Below, piece after piece: positions 1-7,884 of a stretch of DNA of 64,000 nt. Below the pieces are notes generated by a model. It did not search any database. It saw nothing but the letters and a program-made list of their open reading frames with translations, and was not told where the DNA came from. A program made the translations under genes and the position numbers. Source of the stretch: Terriglobus albidus (lineage in GTDB: Bacteria > Acidobacteriota > Terriglobia > Terriglobales > Acidobacteriaceae); NCBI RefSeq assembly GCF_025685425.1, contig NZ_JAGTAS010000057.1:310001-374000 (forward strand). Direction: 5' to 3'. How positions within the stretch are numbered: the first letter of the stretch is position 1; the number at the start of each line of letters is the position of its first letter.

Positions 1-30
1 GTGTTTCGGCACCTTTTCTTGGAGGCAGCG

Positions 31-3000
31 ATGAGCCTGCTACGACATTTCGGAATGTCGCGTTTTATCTTTGTTCTGTTCCTTCTTCTTCTCTTACCGT
101 CCATTACAAACGCACAGACCGTCTCTGCCACATTGGTTGGCACTGTTACGGACAAGACCGGCGCGGCCGCGCCAAACGCCCGGGTAGTCGCACGCGAAAC
201 CTCTACCAACGCACTGCGGGAGGCCATCACGAACGATAGCGGCAACTATACGTTCTCTGATATTCCCCCGGGCAACTACGCCATCTCCGTCGAGATGCAG
301 GGTTTCAAGAAAGAGACCCGCGCATCCGTCGATGTGATCGTAAACACAACTTCGCGCGTGGACTTTAGCCTTACCCCTGGTGCGGCGACTGAAGAGATTA
401 CTGTCACGGATACCATTCCGCTGCTGCAGACAGACCGTGCGGACGTCAGCACCAAGCTGGAAGCGGAAAAACTCGCGAACCTGCCCGTGGGGACCAACCG
501 CAATTTCCAGTCTCTGCTTAATCTTGTACCCGGCACGACGCCGGCGACGTTCCAGCACTCACAGTTCTTCAACGCCAGCGCATCGCTGCAGACAGAAGCG
601 AACGGTCTGCCTCGCATGGGCAACGTCTATCAGATCGAAGGTATTGACGACAATGAACGTACCGGCCTGCTGCAGGTGCTCATTCCTCCGGCAGATTCAA
701 TTCAGACGGTAGATACGTCGACCAACAACTACGAAGCGGAGCTTGGGCGCGCTGTCGGCGCCGTAGTGAATGTGACGTTGAAATCTGGAAGCAATGCATT
801 CCACGGCAGCGCTTCAGAGTATCTACAGAACGACTACCTCAACGCGCGCTCGTACTTCTCGACTAAAGTAGGCAAAGTTGCCTACAACTACTTCGGCGGC
901 AACCTGAGCGGTCCCATCATCAAGGACAAGCTGTTCTTCTATGGCGATTACTTCCGCACCTCCGACCATGAAGCCAATAGCAACACGGTAACGATTCCGT
1001 TCAAGAAGGCGACGACCTGCGTCGGTGGCTTCTACGATCTGAGCGATGGCTATACTGCAAACGGTAAGGGCCAGGTCTATGACCCTTCAACGGGCACTCA
1101 GAGCGGCAGCAACACCGGCCGGGGCCGTACGCCGTTTGCCGGCAACCTCATTCCCTGCGGACGCGTGAACCCGGTCAGCGCAGCTCTGCTGGCGCTGATG
1201 CCGGCGCCCAATACAAACCTCAGTTCAACTGGCTCACCCAGCAACAACTACTTCATCAATCTTCCATTTCAGAAGACCTCGGACAACTATGACGGCAAGG
1301 TCGACTGGCAGATCAGGGCCACGGATCGCCTGAGCGGCCGCTTCAGCTATCAAAAGAACAACCTGTTTCAGGCGCCAATCTTCGGCAACTTTGCCGGCGG
1401 ACCTTCTCCGAACGGAGGCTTCGCAGGGCGCGGCGTTCAGAAAGCATGGAGCACAGGCGGCAACTACACGCACACTTTCTCGCCCACACTCCTCACCGAG
1501 GTCCGTCTGGGCGTGGCTCACTACAGGAACGACGCGCAACCTTCTGACTACGGCAACAAGGATGCAACCACTATTGGCGTTCCAGGTGTGAATCTTGACG
1601 CCTTGACCTCCGGCCAGGTGGGCATCAATCTTGGCAGCTTCTCGCAGCCGACCATCGGCTACTCCGCTTCTCTGCCGTGGATCCGGGCAGAGGCAAACAT
1701 TGACTTCGTCAATCACTGGACGAAGGTTATGGGCAACCATCAGTTCAAGTTCGGTGTAGATCTTCGCCGGGTGCGCGATGATTTGCTTCAGGGCCAGACA
1801 TACAGCCCCCGTGGACTCTACACCTTCGGCCAGAATCAGACCGGATTGAACGGCGGCCCTGCGACTGACTTTCACAACGATCTTGCTTCCTTCCTGCTTG
1901 GCCTGCCGAGTGCCGCCGGCCGTGACCTGTTCACCTATTTCCCCACCTATCGTCAGTGGTGGTTCTTTGCCTTTGCAGGCGATAAATGGAATGCCACATC
2001 AAGGCTAACGCTGGACTACGGCCTGCGCTGGGAGTTCTATCCGCCGGCCACAGCTCGCAAGGCAGGACAGTTCTCCAACTACAACCCCTCGAATAACACG
2101 CTGGTAATCGCAGGAATCGGCGGCAACCCTTCCAACCTGGGAATGACGACGCGATACAGCTACTTCGCTCCCCGTACAGGCTTTGCCTTCCGCGTGAATG
2201 ACAAGCTGGTGGTCCGTGGCGGCTTTGGCATGAGCTACATGCCGTTTGAAGACAACAGCTATGCCTATAACTATCCGGTACGCGCCAATAACGCGTATTC
2301 CCAATCCACATTACAGAACAGCTACGGTCCTGCCGTGCTGGCCGACAACACGACACCGGCGACCTTCCAGGCAGGCTTCCCGGCTCCCGTGCCGGTGACG
2401 GTTCCCTCCAACGGCATCATCTCGATTGCTCCGGGTACCGCTCTGAACTCTTCTTCTTATACTTATATTCCGCTGAACTATCGCAATCCATACGTAGAGA
2501 GCTATAACCTGTTTGTGCAGCAGGCTCTGCCATGGGATTTCTCGCTGTCGGTTGGCTATGTCGGCAATCACGGCGTGGGGATGGGTGCAGGACAGAACAT
2601 CAATCTCTCTTCGCGTCTTGGCGGCGGCAATGCTGACCTGCCATTGAATATCGCCTTCGGAAGGACGGCAGCAGTCACGCAGTACTTCATCGGCACGTCC
2701 ACCAACTACAACTCGCTTCAGGTATCGTTGAACCGTCGCTTCACGCACGGCTTCTCCAACATCACCTCGTTCACCTATGGCAAAGGGCTGAATCTTTTCA
2801 ATGGAGACGATGGTGGCTTCATGTTCTATCAGAACATTCGCCGCAACTACGCTCCTACCGATTACGACCGCAAGTTCAACCTACAGGAGGCGTTTACCTA
2901 CGAGCTTCCGTTCGGTAGAGGCAAAAAGTTCTTCAATCATGGAATTGGGGCCTACACCGTCGGAGGTTGGAAGCTGTCGGGCGTAGTCTCGGTTGTGAGC

Positions 3001-3480
3001 GGTACCCCATTCACCGTAACCGCGAACAATAATCTCAATACGCCGGGCTGGACCCAGACGGCCAACCTCACTGGCAAGTTCACCAAGCTGGGTGGCGGAC
3101 CGGGACATAAGTGGTTCGATACCTCGGTCTTCTCGCAGCCGGCAGGTTGCACGGCTGTCTGCTCGGAGAACTCGGGCACAACGGTCGGCAACACGGCGCG
3201 CAACGCATTCCGCGGACCTGGATTTGTGCAGAACAACGCTTCGATCTTCAAAACGTTCCCGGTCTATAAGGAAGGCACCACATTGGATATCCGTATGGAC
3301 GTCTTCCAGGTGTCGAATACTCCACAATTTGCAACTCCAACCACCAGCACTGGTCCGGATGTTGCGAACATTACCGGCGGAACCTTCGGTCAGATCACCC
3401 GCACCATTGGCAGTGGCAGTGGTGTGAATGGAACGGGAGGCGGCCGCTCACTGCAACTGGCCGCGATCCTGAAGTTCTAA
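31..3480 (+). CDS. TonB-dependent receptor, Oar-like, with N-terminal carboxypeptidase-regulatory domain
   Basis: Outer-membrane receptor of about 1,149 residues, probably importing oligosaccharides or other large substrates. The open frame continues to the window edge, but the ATG at 31 is preceded by GGAGG at 21-25 and opens a signal peptide (charged start, leucine run, then ITNAQ near residue 29). Residues about 33-115 form the carboxypeptidase regulatory-like (CarboxypepD_reg) fold, starting around GTVTDKTGAAAPNARV. A plug-like region follows (about 125-230), then a long barrel rich in aromatic and Asn residues, ending in a terminal Phe (ILKF) as expected for a BAM-inserted barrel. Acidobacteria carry dozens of such paralogues. 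The substrate cannot be read from sequence; the downstream hydrolases suggest plant or microbial glycans. A strong hairpin follows the stop codon. Confidence 0.93.
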   Translation: MSLLRHFGMSRFIFVLFLLLLLPSITNAQTVSATLVGTVTDKTGAAAPNARVVARETSTNALREAITNDSGNYTFSDIPPGNYAISVEMQGFKKETRASVDVIVNTTSRVDFSLTPGAATEEITVTDTIPLLQTDRADVSTKLEAEKLANLPVGTNRNFQSLLNLVPGTTPATFQHSQFFNASASLQTEANGLPRMGNVYQIEGIDDNERTGLLQVLIPPADSIQTVDTSTNNYEAELGRAVGAVVNVTLKSGSNAFHGSASEYLQNDYLNARSYFSTKVGKVAYNYFGGNLSGPIIKDKLFFYGDYFRTSDHEANSNTVTIPFKKATTCVGGFYDLSDGYTANGKGQVYDPSTGTQSGSNTGRGRTPFAGNLIPCGRVNPVSAALLALMPAPNTNLSSTGSPSNNYFINLPFQKTSDNYDGKVDWQIRATDRLSGRFSYQKNNLFQAPIFGNFAGGPSPNGGFAGRGVQKAWSTGGNYTHTFSPTLLTEVRLGVAHYRNDAQPSDYGNKDATTIGVPGVNLDALTSGQVGINLGSFSQPTIGYSASLPWIRAEANIDFVNHWTKVMGNHQFKFGVDLRRVRDDLLQGQTYSPRGLYTFGQNQTGLNGGPATDFHNDLASFLLGLPSAAGRDLFTYFPTYRQWWFFAFAGDKWNATSRLTLDYGLRWEFYPPATARKAGQFSNYNPSNNTLVIAGIGGNPSNLGMTTRYSYFAPRTGFAFRVNDKLVVRGGFGMSYMPFEDNSYAYNYPVRANNAYSQSTLQNSYGPAVLADNTTPATFQAGFPAPVPVTVPSNGIISIAPGTALNSSSYTYIPLNYRNPYVESYNLFVQQALPWDFSLSVGYVGNHGVGMGAGQNINLSSRLGGGNADLPLNIAFGRTAAVTQYFIGTSTNYNSLQVSLNRRFTHGFSNITSFTYGKGLNLFNGDDGGFMFYQNIRRNYAPTDYDRKFNLQEAFTYELPFGRGKKFFNHGIGAYTVGGWKLSGVVSVVSGTPFTVTANNNLNTPGWTQTANLTGKFTKLGGGPGHKWFDTSVFSQPAGCTAVCSENSGTTVGNTARNAFRGPGFVQNNASIFKTFPVYKEGTTLDIRMDVFQVSNTPQFATPTTSTGPDVANITGGTFGQITRTIGSGSGVNGTGGGRSLQLAAILKF

Positions 3481-3499
3481 AACTCAGCAGCGCCCAAAC

Positions 3500-3533
3500 G
3501 AGACGACCTCGTACAAAAGTACGAGGTCGTCTC
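3500..3533 (+). terminator. Perfect hairpin after the TonB receptor gene
   Basis: A 15-bp perfect inverted repeat (GAGACGACCTCGTAC and its complement) with an AAAA loop begins 20 bp after the receptor stop codon. Only a short T run (ATTTAA) follows, so it is either an intrinsic terminator with a weak U tract or an mRNA 3'-end stabiliser. Stem length and placement make a termination or 3'-end role very likely. Confidence 0.75.
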
Positions 3534-3554
3534 ATTTAAGCTCTCAACCATAAG

Positions 3555-3686
3555 CCTGCTGTACTTAACTCTGACGGCTTCGTGCTTCGCAATATAAGCG
3601 GGATCGATGTCGACACCCAGCCCAGGTCCAGAGGGAACTGTCATCGCGCCATGTGCAGTTGACCTCGATTCAAAGCCATTTTTTTA
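3555..3686 (-). pseudogene. C-terminal remnant of an enolase-superfamily (mandelate racemase-like) gene
   Basis: Read on the minus strand from about 3686 to 3560, one frame encodes a fragment containing GAMTVPSGPGLGVDIDPAY followed by IAKHEAV. This matches the conserved C-terminal tail of mandelate racemase/muconate-lactonising family sugar-acid dehydratases (usual pattern P-x-G-P-G-L-G-V-x-x-D). A TAA stop lies just upstream in the same frame, no start or catalytic domain is present, and the frame runs on into the neighbouring hairpin without a native stop. It is most simply a decayed gene end left between the receptor gene and repeat copy A. Confidence 0.5.
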
Positions 3687-3734
3687 TTCAGCCTTTGCTC
3701 GTGACCGTTTTGGACTATCGGCAGCGAGAACATA

Positions 3735-3852
3735 CTAGAGCATTTTCACTGTTGCTGGGTATTCCGGAAAAGGTATGCAGCGGCGTTTTCATTGCGGAAA
3801 ACGCCCATAAATGTGGAAGCCCTGCTCTACACCTACAGTGAAAATGGTCTAG
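3735..3852 (+). repeat. Palindromic element, copy A (118 bp, forward)
   Basis: The left end CTAGAGCATTTTCACTGT and the reverse complement of the right end (CTAGACCATTTTCACTGT) match at 17 of 18 positions, so the copy is bounded by near-perfect terminal inverted repeats. An internal hairpin GGCGTTTTC-ATTGCG-GAAAACGCC lies in the middle. The element gives rise to a spurious upstream extension of the SGNH hydrolase frame (MRKTPI...). It is one of eight copies in the window. Confidence 0.85.
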
Positions 3853-3956
3853 TGTCCTGTGTGCATTGCTGTCCGCGAGTCAAGCCTTGCCCAAAGAGTC
3901 CCAAGTTTGGCACCATCGATTGCATTATTGATTTTTTACCTCGGAGCGTTTTCTCA

Positions 3957-5159
3957 ATGCGTGTTCAGCAATGGTGTGCGATTGGCTTTCTGCTTACAAC
4001 GATCTCAATGACAGGGGCTCAGACTGCGACCCCCATGGTGATGACGGGAACCTGGGCTACCGCGCCCGTCCAGGCGCTCACCAAAACCACCGACACCGGT
4101 GATAAGACGATTCGCAACATCGTTCACGTTTCCCTTGGATCAACCGACACCGTCAGTGTGCAGTTGACCAATGAGTTCGGGATTGAACCGCTCACCGTAG
4201 GCGCCGCCACCATCGCCCTCAGACAGACGGACAATACAGTGTCCACACCCGTTGCCTTGTCCTTTCAGGGGCAGGCGAGCATTGTGATTCCCCCCGGCAA
4301 GTTCGTCTGGAGCGATGCGGTTCATTTGCCCTTCCCTGCGATGAGCGACGTTGCCGTAAGCCTGTTTATCCCCACGCAGCCAATGACCTTCGTCTCTCAA
4401 CATAACTTTGCGGATGCAACCAACTATCTGGCTCCGGGAAACCAAGTATCCGCCCTTACCCTGACAGACGCAACGAAGTTGATGAGCTTCCGCTACCTGA
4501 AATCTGTCGCGGTCTCCTCTCCTTCCCAGGGAGCTGTTCTCTGTTTTGGCGACAGCATCACAGATGGCTCCAGAAGTACTGTCGATACGAACCAGCGCTG
4601 GCCTGATCTACTGGCCAAGCGTTTGGCGGCCAATCCCGCAACGGCAACCATGGCCGTGATGAATGTTGGGATTGGCGGCAATCGCGTTCTCCACGATGTA
4701 ACCGGCCCAAGTGCGCTGTCGCGATTCGACCGCGATGTTCTGGAGCTTGCGAACGTCAAGTATGTCGTTCTGCTGGAAGGTATTAACGACATCGGACACA
4801 GCTATGACCAGAAGAATCCCTACGATCATGTATCGGTTCAGGAGCTCATCGCGGCAGATCGTCTGCTGATCACACGCGCTCACGCAAACGGACTGAAGAT
4901 CATCGGTGCAACACTTACGCCATACCTCCCTACCGGATACTCTTCGCCCGCGGGAGAGCAGGTGCGTGCTGCACTGAACCAGTGGATACGGACAGGAGGC
5001 GAATTTGATGGCGTCATTGATTTCGACAAAGCGACATCCGACTCCGCAAAGCGGGACGCATTTCTTCCCACCTACGACAGCGGCGATCACCTACACCCGA
5101 ACGATGCGGGAATGAAAGGCATGGCCGATTCCATCGATCTGACGCTATTCACGAAATAG
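3957..5159 (+). CDS. Secreted SGNH/GDSL-family esterase
   Basis: Extracytoplasmic hydrolase of 400 residues. The ATG at 3957 opens a signal peptide (RVQQWCAIGFLLTT...GAQ); the longer open frame upstream lies in a repeat element and is not coding. The C-terminal half is an SGNH fold: block I GDSITDG with nucleophile Ser about 200, block II around VGIGGNRVL, block III GIND, and block V DHLHP with Asp about 377 and His about 380. The N-terminal ~190 residues look like a beta-sandwich accessory domain, as in rhamnogalacturonan or acetylxylan esterase-like SGNH proteins. Likely role: deacylating a polysaccharide outside the cytoplasm. The stop codon TAG is contributed by the left end of repeat copy B. 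Confidence 0.88.
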   Translation: MRVQQWCAIGFLLTTISMTGAQTATPMVMTGTWATAPVQALTKTTDTGDKTIRNIVHVSLGSTDTVSVQLTNEFGIEPLTVGAATIALRQTDNTVSTPVALSFQGQASIVIPPGKFVWSDAVHLPFPAMSDVAVSLFIPTQPMTFVSQHNFADATNYLAPGNQVSALTLTDATKLMSFRYLKSVAVSSPSQGAVLCFGDSITDGSRSTVDTNQRWPDLLAKRLAANPATATMAVMNVGIGGNRVLHDVTGPSALSRFDRDVLELANVKYVVLLEGINDIGHSYDQKNPYDHVSVQELIAADRLLITRAHANGLKIIGATLTPYLPTGYSSPAGEQVRAALNQWIRTGGEFDGVIDFDKATSDSAKRDAFLPTYDSGDHLHPNDAGMKGMADSIDLTLFTK

Positions 5160-5271
5160 AGTATTTTCACTGTTGCTGGGTATCCCGGAAAAGGCGTGCA
5201 GCGACGTTTTCATTGCGGAAAACGCCCATAGATGCGGATCCTCTGGGTACACCTGCAGTGAAATGCTCTAG
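5157..5271 (+). repeat. Palindromic element, copy B (115 bp, forward)
   Basis: Ends TAGAGTATTTTCACTG and CAGTGAAATGCTCTAG, with central ACGTTTTCATTGCGGAAAACGCC. The first three bases are the TAG stop of the SGNH hydrolase, so the element abuts the coding sequence exactly. It lies about 50 bp before the nucleoside hydrolase start. Confidence 0.85.
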
Positions 5272-5323
5272 CGTAACGGCTTGCCGAGATTGGGGCAGGA
5301 TTTTCTGGAAGGTGGTGGAGAAG

Positions 5324-6262
5324 ATGCACAGCATCAGACGAATTTATTGCTTCGCGATACTACTTTGCCTGTTGGCGCAGCCTTCACATAGCCAGACAGC
5401 GGCGCCCATTTCTGCCAGCCACCAGGTCATCCTCGATACTGACATCGGCGACGACATCGATGATGCATTTGCCCTGGCGCTTGCACTTCAGAGCAGAGAA
5501 ATCAGCCTGCTCGGCGTTACAACCGCCACCGGGGATACACAGACCCGTGCCCAGCTTGCCCTTCGCATGCTGCGCGAGTCTGGACACGGTTCTATCCCGG
5601 TGGCTCCAGGGCGGGCGACACGCCCGCCTACAACGCTCACTCAGGAAGACTTTGCCAAAGACGTAGACTTCCGAGGAGTTCGCCTTCCTTCCGCGGTTGA
5701 CTTCACTCTGGCGCAGATTCGTAAACATCCACGTCAGATTGAACTGGTGGCGATTGGCCCTCTTACCAATCTGGCAGACATGATTGACAAAGATCCCGCG
5801 ACATTTCACCTTCTGAAGAGAATCGTGATCATGGGAGGCGATATCCCAACCGAGACCGAAAAAGCTTCGCCAGAGTGGAACATCAAGAACGACATCGCTG
5901 CGGCGCAGAAGGTCTTCAGTTCCGGGGTTCCCATGACGGTGTTCCCTCTCAATTCCACTCGCTTGAGACTCGATCCGGAGAAACGGAAGACCATCTTCCG
6001 TCATGCATCTCCCCTTACCTATATGCTGACGGCACTCTACTATCAGTGGGGTCAAGAGACGCCCACCCTTTACGATGCGATGACCATCGCATCACTGCTG
6101 CAGCCGGATGTTTGCCCGACCATGCCGATGCAGGTAAGTGTCGACGAAAAAGGATCGACCGTCCCATCCTCCGGAAGGCCCAACGTAGAGGTCTGCCTCA
6201 CGGCCCATGAAGAGCAGTTCTTCCAGCTTTACCTGCAGCGCATACTGGCGCAACGTCCATAG
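5324..6262 (+). CDS. Exported inosine/uridine-preferring nucleoside hydrolase
   Basis: Hydrolyses N-glycosidic bonds of ribonucleosides, releasing base and ribose. The protein has 313 residues. Start at 5324 follows GGTGGTGGAG and opens a signal peptide (MHSIRRIYCFAILLCLLAQ...SQT), so the enzyme is probably periplasmic. The calcium-binding family signature DTDIGDDIDDA lies at residues about 38-48. IGPLTNLA, the IMGGD block and late NVEVCL complete the IUNH fold. The longer upstream frame starts inside repeat copy B and should be discarded. Together with the SGNH hydrolase it suggests scavenging of extracellular nucleosides and glycans. Confidence 0.92.
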   Translation: MHSIRRIYCFAILLCLLAQPSHSQTAAPISASHQVILDTDIGDDIDDAFALALALQSREISLLGVTTATGDTQTRAQLALRMLRESGHGSIPVAPGRATRPPTTLTQEDFAKDVDFRGVRLPSAVDFTLAQIRKHPRQIELVAIGPLTNLADMIDKDPATFHLLKRIVIMGGDIPTETEKASPEWNIKNDIAAAQKVFSSGVPMTVFPLNSTRLRLDPEKRKTIFRHASPLTYMLTALYYQWGQETPTLYDAMTIASLLQPDVCPTMPMQVSVDEKGSTVPSSGRPNVEVCLTAHEEQFFQLYLQRILAQRP

Positions 6263-6305
6263 CCTGCGTGCAATTCGACAGAAGAGGGATTTGTTAGATT
6301 CGACG

Positions 6306-7718
6306 TTACTTTCCCTGGAAGATGCGATCGGCAAACTCAATAAAGTACGGCCAATTTGGTGCGGGAGTGTGGCCATACTGGTGCTGCCGGAATGCGATTC
6401 TGCCGGTATTGACGAACGTATTCATGGGCGGAAAGGTGCTGGTATTCAATCCTTTCACTCCATAGACCTCCCAGGCCGGACTAGCCGCCGCGGCTGCCAT
6501 GAACATGCCCTGAGCATCTTGCCAGGCATCTCCGGGAAGGTACTTCGGGTCTTCGATGAAGGCTCCTCCACCGATAAACAGAGCGCGTGGAGCAGCCAGA
6601 GCGATGAATTCGTGGCTATCCACCGGCATCTCATTGGTCGTGTGACCTGCGGCGGCATAACGCAGGAAATTCCCTGCAAACCAGTGAAACTCTGAGTTGC
6701 CCGCCAGATTACCCATCGCTTCGCCATAGTTGCGGCGGTAAAGGTTGGCTCCGCCTGCGCCCGAAGACGAGATGTACCCGATGGCGATGCGCGGATCGTC
6801 AACCATGGCAACCAACGCAGCCTTGCCTCCACGCGAATGACCAGTGACGCCAATCTTCGTGCCATCCACATCTGGATCAGTCAGCAGATAGTCCACGATG
6901 CGGCTGTCGCCCCATCCCCACGCGCGCAGGACACCCCAATCGTCCAGGCTGCGGGGCTGCCCCTTGTTCACCAGACCGATAATGCCGCTGGTCAGGCCCG
7001 CGCCGTTGTCGGCCTGCACTTCGTTCGAGACGCGGCTGACAAAACCCCATCCATGCTTCAGCAGAAGCTCCGAGGAGTCCGGCGGATTCTCCGGCATGGA
7101 CAGCATATGCACCGGCTGGCCCGCTGCCGCTGGCGGACGGACTGGGCGTGGGCGGGTCGATCCACCGCCGATGATAACGGGCACCTTCTTGCCTTTTGCT
7201 GACACCGGTGTCACCAAGTCGGCGTGGATATCAACAGTGATGGCTGGATACGCCGAGTTATCCGTGTGCCCAACGAGATGTTTCACAACCGCCGGGACGC
7301 CAGAGACCGCCGTCTCCTCTGTGCCGGCAACCGTCCAGCTCACCGATGGGATCGTCGCGGGGAATTTGCCGTAAATATCGTCGTCAAACAGCGCTTTGAT
7401 CTCCTTGCGCCGCTGCTCCCACTGCGCTCGCGTCTTTACCTTGGTTCCGTTCTGCAGTGTCATCAACTCCGGCAGCTTGGGAAAGGGATTCGCCTTGGAC
7501 TCGTCGTAGTTCGCATTTCCCGGCTTGCCGATATCGTATGCGGTCACGCCCGGTTGCATCGCCGTAATGCCCAGCAGTTTCAGCTCTCGATTGCGCTCGG
7601 CGGCATTGCCCGCTTCAATGCGCGCCCGCTCCTCCGGAGAAGGCATCTGGCCCACTACGGCGCCAGTAACGACGATTGCGCTAAACGCAGCCAAAGCAAG
7701 CCTGGTGCGGATCTTCAT
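6306..7718 (-). CDS. Alpha/beta hydrolase, CE15 glucuronoyl-esterase-like
   Basis: Secreted hydrolase of 470 residues. The start at 7718 has GAGGAG immediately upstream and a signal peptide (KIRTRLALAAFSAIVVTGAVVGQ). The nucleophile elbow is GHSRGGKAA with Ser about 295; the conserved block after it (GAGGANLYRRNYGE) and the late HEFIALAAPRALF plus GHTPAP segments match the 4-O-methyl-glucuronoyl methylesterase (CE15) fold, which cleaves lignin-glucuronoxylan esters. Classical CE15 enzymes have GCSRxGKGA at the elbow, so the His and second Gly mark a divergent subgroup; acetylxylan esterase activity is an alternative. It is convergent with the nucleoside hydrolase gene. Confidence 0.82.
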   Translation of the reverse strand: MKIRTRLALAAFSAIVVTGAVVGQMPSPEERARIEAGNAAERNRELKLLGITAMQPGVTAYDIGKPGNANYDESKANPFPKLPELMTLQNGTKVKTRAQWEQRRKEIKALFDDDIYGKFPATIPSVSWTVAGTEETAVSGVPAVVKHLVGHTDNSAYPAITVDIHADLVTPVSAKGKKVPVIIGGGSTRPRPVRPPAAAGQPVHMLSMPENPPDSSELLLKHGWGFVSRVSNEVQADNGAGLTSGIIGLVNKGQPRSLDDWGVLRAWGWGDSRIVDYLLTDPDVDGTKIGVTGHSRGGKAALVAMVDDPRIAIGYISSSGAGGANLYRRNYGEAMGNLAGNSEFHWFAGNFLRYAAAGHTTNEMPVDSHEFIALAAPRALFIGGGAFIEDPKYLPGDAWQDAQGMFMAAAAASPAWEVYGVKGLNTSTFPPMNTFVNTGRIAFRQHQYGHTPAPNWPYFIEFADRIFQGK

Positions 7719-7884
7719 AGGTCTCCTCAGAAAGTAGAGTCGATCACGATGCTGTAGCATGCGACATGGGATTTAGTTTCGAACCCGAATAATACTCCTT
7801 CGCGGCGTTGAAGTGCACCGGGGATCGCGGGCGCCGAGGGCTCTCGCAATGGCAGAACGAACGATATCCAGAAGCCTATGATGG

